Shown here one piece after another: positions 1 through 7,303 of a stretch of 7,303 nt of DNA. The DNA comes from a bacterium (lineage in GTDB: Bacteria; Patescibacteria; JAEDAM01; Absconditabacterales; Absconditicoccaceae). Location: positions 1 to 7,303 of the forward strand of contig JAFRZH010000014.1 in the NCBI GenBank assembly GCA_017442645.1, in the 5' to 3' direction. The position numbers and the translations under genes were made by a program. The first letter of the stretch is position 1. Each line of letters starts with the position of its first letter. The notes beneath the pieces were generated by a model. The model was not told where the DNA came from and did no database searches. It saw nothing but the letters and a program-made list of their open reading frames with translations.

Positions 1-1
1 G

Positions 2-853
2 GCTATTAAAGTAGCTCTTGAAGAATATAAGACAAAATTTAAATGAGCCAACATTGCACCAGCATTAGAGTTTGATTATCTCGGGGATATGGACCAAGCT
101 GGAGATAAAGTAAGTCAACAGCAAAGATTTGTGGAAGGAGTTTGTTATATTGAAAAAAAAGAAAATAAAGTTGATTATAGCAAAGTACATGAACGAATTC
201 ATACAGCAGCACTTCACTGAATAAGCGAAGCAGCTAGGGTAGAAGTTTGAAGTACAGAAGATAATGTTTTTAATGAAGAACGACAAATATTAACAGAAAA
301 CAGAGAAACAAATCCAGACTATGATAACAAAACTATTGAATTTAGATATAAGAACGCAAATGATACAAAAATTAGATATCATCGGGACACTTGAAAAGTT
401 GAAATGGAATTTAACAGCAAGGCATATGAAATACCCATCAATTTTTGACCATTAACCGAAGTAGTCACTACACCTCCTGATAAAAATTATCCTGATTGAA
501 CAAATCGAAGAAATCATAGCATTATTAGATCTTTATGAGGATTTACATGATGTTTAGCTTATATCAAAAAGAATGGAATTATGAAAGATTCAACTTATCC
601 AATCGAATACGATTCAACGAAAGATATTGATCTAAAAGACGGGAGAACTTTCTCTACCGATACTGAATTAATTGAAAATGAGATTATCACAAATCAAATT
701 TCATGATACATGTCAATAACACCAACAGATTGGAAAAAAATAATCGCAATGTGCAATAAGATGAAAGAAGATGCAGGACGTTTAACAAATTACAATTGAT
801 TAGATCCTCAACAGCAAGCTAATCAATATAGTGGAAGTATTACGACATACTAA
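2..853 (+). CDS. Hypothetical protein, 3' part (5' end outside window), code 25
   Basis: Reading from base 2 with TGA as glycine gives 283 residues without interruption to the TAA at 851-853. Under the standard code the frame would be cut by ten TGA codons. I do not recognise the family. The visible part is hydrophilic and rich in D, E, K, N and T, with no clear membrane segment, so it looks like a soluble or surface-exposed domain. Stretches such as YHRDTGKVEMEF and YEIPINFGPLTEVV suggest beta-rich structure. A short less polar stretch, SLGGFTGCLAYIKKNGI, lies around residues 176-192 of the visible part, and a charged helical piece (DWKKIIAMCNKMKEDAGR) lies near the C-terminus. The tail is Q/N/S-rich. 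Ten of its 18 glycines use TGA, the heaviest use among the longer genes here. The start, any signal peptide and total length cannot be judged. It converges on the membrane-protein gene, with only 78 bases between the two stop codons. The gene call is firm and the function is unknown. Confidence 0.88.
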
Positions 854-919
854 AAAAATCTGATTCTCCATCACGAGCAACCGTTCAACGATGAAGAATC
901 AGACTTTTTCTATTTTTTT
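852..919. terminator. Bidirectional terminator hairpin between convergent genes
   Basis: Arms 859-872 (TCTGATTCTCCATC) and 890-903 (GATGAAGAATCAGA) pair over 14 positions around a 17-base loop. An A-run (852-858) lies on one side and T-rich sequence (905-919) on the other, so either strand ends in a U-run. On the plus strand one pair is a C-A mismatch. On the minus strand that same pair becomes a G-U wobble, as does the next outer position, so the structure fits minus-strand RNA slightly better. It would end both the plus-strand gene (stop at 853) and the membrane-protein gene (stop at 932). Confidence 0.8.
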
Positions 920-931
920 ATTTTTTGTATT

Positions 932-3900
932 TTAAATCAATTCTACTCAAAGAATCTGACTTGAAGAAGAAATACTATTTAAAATCATTTGCTGAATATT
1001 TTCACCCAAAGAATTACTTCCTTGTTGATACATATTATAAAGATTGATATACTGAATCATTGTAGAAATTTCTCATTTTGACAAACCATCAATATCAAGT
1101 TTTCCATTTCACTGATAATAATTAATAATTTTCTCACGAATAAGATTTGCATCTCACTCGACTCAAGACATCATTAACATTTCAGGAACCGCTTCAAAAG
1201 AAATCAGTCTATTAAAGAAAATTCTATAAATCTGAGTAAATAAGGTTTCAATTTCATTTGAGAAATAACGAATTCCCATAAATTTAGCTCTACGAAGTAC
1301 CAGATCTTCATCCGTTAAATTTCCAAGATACTTTTCCAAAGTTTCATCATCTAACGTTAAAGCATAATAAAATCCAATATGATTTGTACTAATAAGCTTT
1401 AAATATCCTTGTTGATAAAATCTCACTAAAATAGAAAGAATTCCATCTTTTTCAATTTGTCCATTTACAGCACTAAGTTTTGCAAAGAACCTATGGAAAA
1501 GACTTTCATTTCCCTCTCACATTCCTACCGATCCAATATTGGGATCAATAATAAGATACTTTAAATGTTGATTTTTTAGTCTTCGATAACTTTTACAAAG
1601 ATCTCCATCTGAAATTTTCTCTGCAAAATCTGTTAACATCCCATCCATTTGAAGATTCTTTTGATTGTGAAGGAAATATTGAATATACGTTCCTGCAACT
1701 TTCACTCCATCTTCATCTTTTCTCTCTTTCAAATAAGAAATAAGAGCATTATATTGAGGAAATTGAAGATCAAAAATATCTTTTTCTCCATAACGATATT
1801 GTTTCTTCTGAGCAACACTAATTTGTCTGGAAACAGGATCTAAAACATATTCTGAATCTTTTCCAACATTTTCCTTATACCAAACAAAAGGACCAGATGC
1901 TCCTTGAGAAGCGATTCTCATAAAGTTTAGAAACAATTGAAAACAAGCAGCAAGCCCACAAAGCAGAATCATCAAATGAAGAAGATTTTTCCACATCAAA
2001 GATTCTTTTTTCATTTGAAGACTCGAAAAGAAAGTAGTTATAGTAAGGATTGTCCAAGAAATAAGAACCGTTCCATACCAAAGAATTCCTCCTCAAATAA
2101 TCCATCGAATTCCCCATCAAATAAGGTTTGCAAGACTAATACTAAGTAATTTCTTCTCTTTATTGATAAGAGCATAGATACAAGCACTAATCATCAAGAA
2201 ATAAAGAATAATCCAAACAAATCCAATATCCGTGTAATAAGAACTGAGATTTTGTAAGGATCGATTCATTGAAATATTTAATGGGACAATGAATCTATAA
2301 GGAATAGCCAAATAATCATCAGCAGATTTTATACTATGAGACTGATAATATTGCCTCAAAGCGACAATATGATCTCTAAATTCTTGAGGATTATAAGAAG
2401 AATTTTCAGAAGGATATTTTTCATCAAATGCATCAATCGCAGTTTTAAGAAGCACTCCACCGGAAGTTTCAGCATTTTTTAACTCTTCATAAATTTTCTT
2501 CAAAGTAACAATCTCAAAATTATCGACAGCATTTGCATTTTCACAAAGTTGAACAGCAACTTCATTAAATCCATAACATCAATCCTTCAAAAAAGGAATT
2601 TTTATCAAAGGATACAAAACATTATGTTTACTTGAAAATTCTTTTCGTCCATATCCAATATATCTTCCTACATCTTCATTTAATCCGTGTCATTGATCTT
2701 TTTCAAGATTAGCAGTAAGTTCTTCTTCACTATAAATGTTTCCCTGTTCAAGACATCTTTTTGCATCTTGGGGAGCTTTTACAATAGGATTTTGTGCCAA
2801 TTTTTCTGATTCAGTATCTGCTAAAGCATAAGTAGAATCAAAATCCGCCTTAGCTAACATATACTGTTTAAAAGTCTGTACTGAAAGATTCTCCTTGGAT
2901 AACAATTGATAAAGAACCGCTGGAGTTTTAAAAAGAAGAAAAGGAATAAAAAAGCTGACCAATAAAACGATTCCCTGAAAAACCGCATCTCTAATTTTTC
3001 TCTGTTTTCTTATAGTATCAACAAGCCCCAAAAGAACCAAAAGGACTCAAATGATAATAAAAACCATAGCAAGATTCTCTTCAATAATATACGAAGAAGT
3101 TAAAATATTCAAATATCTCACGATTCAAGCAAGTGTAAATCAAAGTCCCAAAGCAGAGAGATTAGAAATTCTTAATCAAACAAAAAGAACTCCAAATAAA
3201 GCAAGATCAACGAATGCAGTAACTTTTGCAAGACAACCACATCAAAACAAAATTCCCGCTACAATTAAATATTTCCAATAACCTTTTTTTTCATCCTTTT
3301 CATTATCACCTATACAATCTCCCTTTTGGGTATACTCCAAAAAAAGGATTCATGAAAATAAAGCCAAACTAGAAATTGCCATAACTCACAAATCTGTCTT
3401 ATTATCTACCATAACCAAGAAAGCCCCCATTCAACTTGTTAACCAAAGAAGAAGAGTTCCCCATCAAGCAATCAAACCTCAAAATCCTTCAACTTTTCTA
3501 ATTTTTACGGGATATTCTTCCCCACACCTAGAACAAAACCTCTCTTTATTAGTTTTTTTACAAACAGGACAAACTCGTGATTTTATCTCAGATTTTTCTT
3601 CTTTTTCTTTCTGTTTTCCTCTTATAAATTCAAAAACTTCACTAATCATTCAAATTCAAAAAATGAATACAAGAATTGCACTTCGAAAATTTGTAGAAAC
3701 AGCAATAGTATTAGGATTAAGGCCAAAGATTTGATTCCATGGTAAACCTTTTCCTCCTGCTAGAGAAAAAAAGAACGCAATAAATCCATGTCGAAGTCAT
3801 GGAAAACCTCAACCTACGGTATTATTCCATAAAACTCAAGCATTTTCGGACAAAATTTTCGGGATATACATATATTCATGATTTGCGTCCCACGCTGTTG

Positions 3901-4654
3901 AATAAGGAATAAAAGAATTCTGAAATCAAAAAAGCAAATATACAAATACTATCCCAATAAGACAATACAAAGAGATTTTAAAAACCTGTGGAGTAGTAGA
4001 AAGAGCAACAATTTCCTTATTAAGAATCTTTTCATCATCCGACAAGGTGCTTCTCATCAGATAAATACAAAATCAAAAGCCAATAAACAAAACAACACTT
4101 ACCCAACCATAAAGAAGATTAGTTTGAAGCAAAACATTAATAAGCAACAAAAAAGCACACAATCAAATTCCCAAACTTAATAAAATTTCTTGCCACCTTC
4201 TTTGTTGAAAACGAATACATTTTCTTTCAATAAAAGTTCAAATACTATGCATTCATAAAAGAGCATAAGCTCCCAAAAAGAACAGCAAAACAGTATTAAA
4301 AAAACAAATTATCCATCAAACTCCTATAATTTCTGCTTTAATAGCACTATGAAGTACTCAGAAAATTCAAGATATTCAAGCAAAAATCGTCACCATAGTC
4401 TTTAAAGAAAACTTTTGAGCAGTAGCAAGATATCCAACAGGAATCGCTGACAAAATAAGAGCAATTACAAAAAGCCACAAATTACTGCTTTCTGCTAAAA
4501 TTCCTACATACTCTTTCAATTTTTCATCATAACTCAAATAATAACTATGTTCCTGAAGATATGCAAGGATACTCTCTCCTCCGATTAAGATTCCCAAAAG
4601 CAAAACAATTCAGAAACAAACAAGTTTTCAATGTTGTTTTCGAAATTCTTTCAT
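932..4654 (-). CDS. Large multi-pass membrane protein with GT-C-like core and embedded zinc ribbon, code 25
   Basis: With TGA as glycine one frame runs from ATG (4652-4654) to TAA (932-934), 1240 residues. By my reading it contains about 36 in-frame TGA codons; under the standard code it would look like half a dozen fragments. Residues 1-220 hold about six membrane helices. Another helix (about 227-244) is followed by WDANHEYMY (W255-D256...H259-E260), resembling the acidic first external loop of GT-C glycosyltransferases. A charged loop after the helix at about 322-338 carries CPVC...CSRC (C362, C365, C374, C377), a rubredoxin-like zinc ribbon. More helices span about 391-572, including GCGCLAKVTAF (about 471-481), similar to the lysine-containing segment common in GT-C enzymes. 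A soluble stretch (about 575-810), further helices (about 815-906) and a C-terminal soluble domain with IDPNIG (1036-1041) follow. Transfer of a lipid-linked sugar at the membrane is an inference; transport or another envelope role remains possible. There is no Shine-Dalgarno sequence before the start. Confidence 0.93.
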
Positions 4655-4690
4655 GAAAAAATAAAAAAAGGTAAAAACTAAAGTATTTTA

Positions 4691-4718
4691 CTTATAAATA
4701 AAAAGGATTTTTCTGCAA
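4691..4718 (-). promoter_or_regulatory. Candidate sigma-70-type promoter for the membrane-protein gene
   Basis: On the minus strand TTGCAG (4713-4718) and TATAAG (4691-4696) are separated by 16 bases, close to the TTGACA/TATAAT consensus. Transcription would start near 4684 and give a leader of about 30 bases before the ATG at 4654. The site lies between the clpC terminator and the start codon, where a promoter would be expected if the gene is its own transcription unit. In such A+T-rich DNA, matches of this quality also occur by chance. Confidence 0.45.
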
Positions 4719-4743
4719 GAGGATTTTACAAAAGAACTTTAAT

Positions 4744-4790
4744 ACAAAAAAAAGAAATCTGACTCTCTATTAAAGAATCAGACTTTTCTT
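4744..4790 (-). terminator. Intrinsic terminator of clpC
   Basis: On the minus strand the arms AGTCTGATTCT (around 4774-4784) and AGAGTCAGA (4758-4766) pair around a seven-base loop, with one G-U wobble. They are followed by a T-rich run (4757 down to 4744). The hairpin begins about 15 bases after the TAG stop of clpC. On the plus strand the wobble would be an A-C mismatch, so the structure is tuned to minus-strand RNA. Confidence 0.85.
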
Positions 4791-4798
4791 ACATTTTC

Positions 4799-6910
4799 CT
4801 ACTCCCCCATCAATTGATTGATAATCTCAGGTTCAATCGTATCATTGATATATCTTTCAAGAGGTCTTGCTCCATATTGAGGATCATAAATTTTATCAAT
4901 CACCTCTTTAATCTTTTTATCCGTATATTTTGGAAGTTTCACAGCAGGATTTTTCTCCCAAATATTGAAAAACTGTTTAAGTTGAAGTGAGAAAATACTT
5001 TTCAATTCTTCTTTCGTCAGAGGTTTGAAAATCACTTTATAATCAATTCTATTGAGAAGTTCTGGAGAAAGATGTTTTTTCAATTGTTCAATAATTTTCT
5101 CTTTCGTGTGTTCAAATCCAGAAACATCGAATTCTTGTTCTTCATGAGTAGAAAATCAGATTTTTACTTGTTTTTTTGAAAACTCCTCTCCTCCAATATT
5201 ACTCGTCATAATGATAATCGTACTCTTGAAATCAATAATTCTTCCTTTAGAATCTTTGAGTTGCCCCTCATCAAGGATCTGTAAAAGCAAATTCAAAACA
5301 TCAGTACTAGATTTCTCAATTTCATCGAAAAGTACGACACTATAAGGTTTTCTTCTTACTGCCTCTGTCAAACTTCCTCCTTCTTCAAATCCAACATATC
5401 CAGCAGCAGATCCGATCAATTTACTTACAGAATATTTTTCCATAAATTCAGACATATCAAACCTAATCATCGCACTCTCATCACCAAAATAATCTTTGGC
5501 AATAAGCTTCGCTAAATACGTTTTCCCAACTCCTGAAGGCCCAAGCAAAAGAAAGCTTCCAATTGGTTTCTTCTTTTCAATCATAGAAAGTCTGCTTCTT
5601 GTAAGAGTTTTTACAATAGCATTCACTGCTTCTTCTTGTCCAATCAAACTTTCTTGAAGAGTAGCTTTCAATCTTTTTAATTTACTAATTTCATCTTCAT
5701 TCACGATATTTACAGGAATTCACGTTTTTTCTGCCAAAACATTTCCAATATGACTTGGAGTAATTTTAGTCCTTTTTTCGGGAGGAATCGCAGAAAAATT
5801 TCTAATATTCTGAAGTTTCTTTTTCAATTCATCTTGTTTCTCTTTCAATTCAGAAGCAGTAAAATAATCCTGATTATTAACCGCAGTAGCAATCTGTTCT
5901 TGAAGTTTATCAAGTTCTTTTTCGGTTGCTAAATATTCTTTATTGGTATCAAGTTTTTCTTGAATTGTAGATTCCCTTGCACAAGCTTCATCCAAAATAT
6001 CCAAAGCCTTGTCAGGAAGTTGTTTATTGAGAATATATCTTTTACTAAGATTGATCGCAGACCAAATAGCCTCATCAGAAATCAAAACTCCATGAAAGTC
6101 TTCATACGTTTTTCTAAGTCCTGAAATAATCTCAAAAGCAATATCATTCGTTGGTTCATTCACCACTACTTCCTGAAATCTTCTCTTCAAAGCCGCATCT
6201 TTTTCGATAATTTTCTGATATTCATCAAAAGTCGTTGCTCCAATCAGTTTAATTTTTCCTCTTGAAAGAATCGGTTTCAACATTTGAGCAGCATCATTGT
6301 GATCCTGTCCTCCTGCACCAATAATCGTATGAAGTTCATCGATAAAAAGGATAATATTATTGGCAGGATTCATCGCTTCATCAAGGATATTTTTCATCCT
6401 AGATTCAAATTCTCCTCTATATTTTGTCCCCGCTACCAACGTTCCCATATCAAGCAAAAAAATTCTTTTCCCTCTAAGTTTGAGAGGAACATTTCCCGTA
6501 TTAATTCTTTGAGCTAATCCTTCAACAATAGCAGTTTTTCAAACTCCAGGCTCTCCAATCAAAAGCGGATTATTCTTCGTCTTCCTGAGAAGAGTATAAA
6601 TCACTTGATCAATCTCCTTCTCTCTTCCAATAATCGGATCAATATATCCTTCCTTTGCATCTTTCGTCAAATCCGTTCCGTAATATTCGATTTCCAACGT
6701 TTTTTGTTCCGTTTTCTTTTTATCATTCGAAGAAGTCTTTCCTTTATCATCAGGAGTGTCTTGAGAGATTTGACTTTCTACACTATTGGAAATATGATCG
6801 CGAGAAGTCTCCGCTAACGTTCTCAATTCCTTATCAATTTGCTTTTCCTTCGCATTATCAAGGGTATTTTGAGCATTTTCTTCATTATCAAGAGTAATAT
6901 TTTTTGCCAT
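4799..6910 (-). CDS. clpC: ClpC-type AAA+ unfoldase lacking the N-domain, code 25
   Basis: This is an Hsp100 ATPase that unfolds proteins and feeds them to the ClpP protease in the cytoplasm. ATG (6908-6910) to TAG gives 703 residues; a TAA four codons upstream blocks any longer start. Residues 1 to about 85 are a charged, probably disordered tail instead of the usual ClpC N-domain of about 145 residues. AAA domain 1 has Walker A GEPGVGKT (119-126), pore loop GTKYRG (161-166), Walker B FIDE (189-192), and GATT with arginine fingers R243/R244. The short middle domain carries a UVR motif (about 343-366), as in ClpC and unlike the long ClpB coil. AAA domain 2 has GPSGVGKT (457-464), pore loop GYVG (504-507), Walker B LFDE (527-530), TSNIG (569-573), the ClpP-docking IGF (584-586) and sensor 2 YGARPLER (679-686). 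Three TGA codons encode G124, G397 (TGIPV) and G585. No Shine-Dalgarno sequence precedes the start. A terminator on each side suggests a single-gene unit. Confidence 0.96.
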
Positions 6911-7009
6911 GCCATAAGATTAGAAAATAAAGAGAAAAATCTGACCTCAAACATCGAATATCCCACTTTTCAACGTTTCAATTTATCATCACAAAACCTC
7001 TCAGACTTT
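6911..7009 (-). promoter_or_regulatory. clpC upstream leader region
   Basis: These 99 bases separate the clpC start from the preceding minus-strand stop codon. They hold a nested hairpin (listed separately) followed, on the minus strand, by a pyrimidine-rich stretch and TCTAATCTTATGGC directly before the ATG. There is no purine-rich ribosome binding site. A second ATG at 6913-6915 is out of frame with clpC. I see no convincing promoter hexamers, no CIRCE element (TTAGCACTC-N9-GAGTGCTAA) and no CtsR heptad repeat. The clpC promoter must lie either here in a weak form or further upstream. Confidence 0.45.
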
Positions 7010-7010
7010 T
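6927..7010 (-). terminator. Nested hairpin with U-rich tail ahead of clpC (terminator or attenuator)
   Basis: On the minus strand AAAAGTCTGA (7001-7010) pairs with TCAGATTTTT (6935-6944) over ten positions including one G-U. Inside the 56-base loop a second stem forms: GAAACGTTGAA-type arm 6969-6978 (AAACGTTGAA) with 6949-6958 (TTCGATGTTT), ten pairs with two G-U wobbles and a ten-base loop. A T-rich tail follows the outer stem. The outer stem uses the same core as the two other terminators in the window. It starts at the stop codon of the small upstream frame and ends about 25 bases before the clpC ATG, so it could end the upstream transcript, regulate clpC by attenuation, or both. Confidence 0.5.
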
Positions 7011-7303
7011 TATTTTTTTAAATACAAAATTACCACATATATTCTTATGATATAAAAATCATCTCAAAAAACAAAGAAAAATAACATTTTCATAAAAAAA
7101 AGAACCAATTTTTCAAAAAAGTGATAAACATAATAATTTTCTTGATAATTTTCTTGATAAATTTCTGATAAATTTCTTGTAGTTTCAAAAATCAAGTGCA
7201 ATAAATATGCAAATAATACAATTATGAATTGTATTCATTTTGAGTATATAGCAATAATATTCACTAAATGATATAGCATTTTTGTATATGTTCTTCAAAC
7301 ACC
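7010..7303 (-). CDS. Possible small hydrophobic protein, 3' part (5' end outside window), code 25
   Basis: Reading the minus strand from 7303 gives 97 codons with no TAA or TAG before the TAA at 7010-7012. Three in-frame TGA codons are read as glycine, so standard-code gene callers would miss it. Such an opening is unlikely by chance in DNA this rich in A+T. G occupies the first codon position in 18 of 97 codons, against 7 at the second and 9 at the third, a coding-like pattern. The stop codon abuts a hairpin of the same type that follows the other two minus-strand genes. The product is rich in F, Y, I and L, has no proline or tryptophan, and includes hydrophobic stretches that could span a membrane; no family is recognised. 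Against it: low alanine and glycine content, and short tandem repeats inside the frame. It could be chance or a decayed gene. Confidence 0.45.
7133..7179. repeat. Four tandem copies of a 12-base A+T-rich unit
   Basis: The plus strand shows ATAATTTTCTTG twice (7133-7144, 7145-7156), then ATAAATTTCTG (7157-7167, one base short) and ATAAATTTCTTG (7168-7179). The repeats lie inside the possible small reading frame, where two units read as YQEN YQEN on the minus strand. The 11-base unit breaks the three-base periodicity. They could be replication-slippage repeats or binding-site repeats upstream of clpC. Confidence 0.7.
7215..7235. repeat. Perfect inverted repeat with 9-base arms
   Basis: AATACAATT (7215-7223) and AATTGTATT (7227-7235) are perfect inverted copies around the three-base centre ATG. 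The size and symmetry resemble an operator for a dimeric regulator, but there is no U-run, so it is not an obvious terminator. It lies about 300 bases upstream of clpC and within the possible small reading frame. Short A+T-only palindromes are common in such DNA, so a functional role is unproven. Confidence 0.5.

Noticed and set aside
2..853. Reassignment of CGA/CGG to tryptophan, as I recall being proposed for some Absconditabacteria
   Set aside because: CGG in YHRDTGK and CGA in FRKQ and YRRLK fit arginine better. No CGA or CGG was found at a conserved Clp position to decide firmly, so this is a weak rejection.
1649..1843. Plus-strand open frames within the membrane-protein and clpC genes
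   Set aside because: They are antisense shadows of genes supported by family motifs and by continuity under code 25.
932..4654. A string of broken fragments, suggesting a pseudogene or several small genes
   Set aside because: All fragments share one frame and the only interruptions are TGA codons, with no frameshift or TAA/TAG. Clp motifs nearby show that TGA is glycine, so this is one intact gene.
4799..6910. UGA as tryptophan (code 4, Mycoplasma-type) or as selenocysteine
   Set aside because: Tryptophan or selenocysteine in GEPGVxKT, TxIPV and the IxF loop would destroy invariant glycine sites. TGG is also used normally for tryptophan in the membrane protein.
4799..6910. ClpB disaggregase
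   Set aside because: The middle domain is short and contains a UVR motif, not the long ClpB coiled coil, and an IGF ClpP-binding loop is present, which ClpB lacks.
7133..7179. CRISPR array
   Set aside because: The units are only 11-12 bases, directly adjacent with no spacers, and A+T-only in most positions.
6911..7303. CIRCE or CtsR heat-shock operators, or a tRNA gene, upstream of clpC
   Set aside because: No TTAGCACTC/GAGTGCTAA pair, no GGTCAAA heptad repeat and no cloverleaf-like sequence could be found by eye.

Overview
The window is A+T-rich bacterial DNA that reads sensibly only if UGA is a glycine codon (genetic code 25). Under the standard code every large gene is cut at in-frame TGA codons. 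Under code 25 the pieces join in one frame, and the TGA codons fall where known families require glycine: the Walker A loop, the TGIPV motif and the ClpP-binding IGF loop of a Clp ATPase. This code is known from the candidate phyla Absconditabacteria (SR1) and Gracilibacteria (BD1-5), so the host is almost certainly one of these ultra-small, host-dependent bacteria. I cannot tell which from this window.

Layout. Positions 2-853 (+) hold the 3' part of an unrecognised protein gene. It converges on a very large minus-strand gene (4654 to 932) across an intergenic hairpin that can work as a bidirectional terminator. The large gene encodes a 1240-residue multi-pass membrane protein. It has a GT-C-glycosyltransferase-like core, a four-cysteine zinc ribbon in a loop between membrane segments, and a large C-terminal soluble domain. 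A promoter-like pair of hexamers lies just upstream of it. Next on the minus strand is a complete Clp/Hsp100 ATPase (6910 to 4799, 703 aa). It is ClpC-like (UVR-type middle domain, IGF loop) but lacks the usual N-terminal domain, and it ends at its own terminator. Upstream of clpC is a 99-base leader with a nested hairpin. Beyond that is the 3' end of a small hydrophobic reading frame (minus strand, running off the right edge) that is open only under code 25.

How the genes relate. The three minus-strand genes lie in series, but a hairpin separates each pair, so they look like separate transcription units and not one operon. ClpC would unfold proteins for ClpP, which is not in the window. The membrane protein probably acts in envelope glycan or glycolipid assembly. 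There is no obvious functional link between them. Three hairpins share the stem core GTCTGA...TCAGAT in the same orientation, which suggests a recurring terminator design. UGA use differs strongly by gene: about half of glycines in the first gene, about a third in the membrane protein and 3 of 40 in clpC. No RNA genes, insertion sequences or CRISPR arrays were seen.
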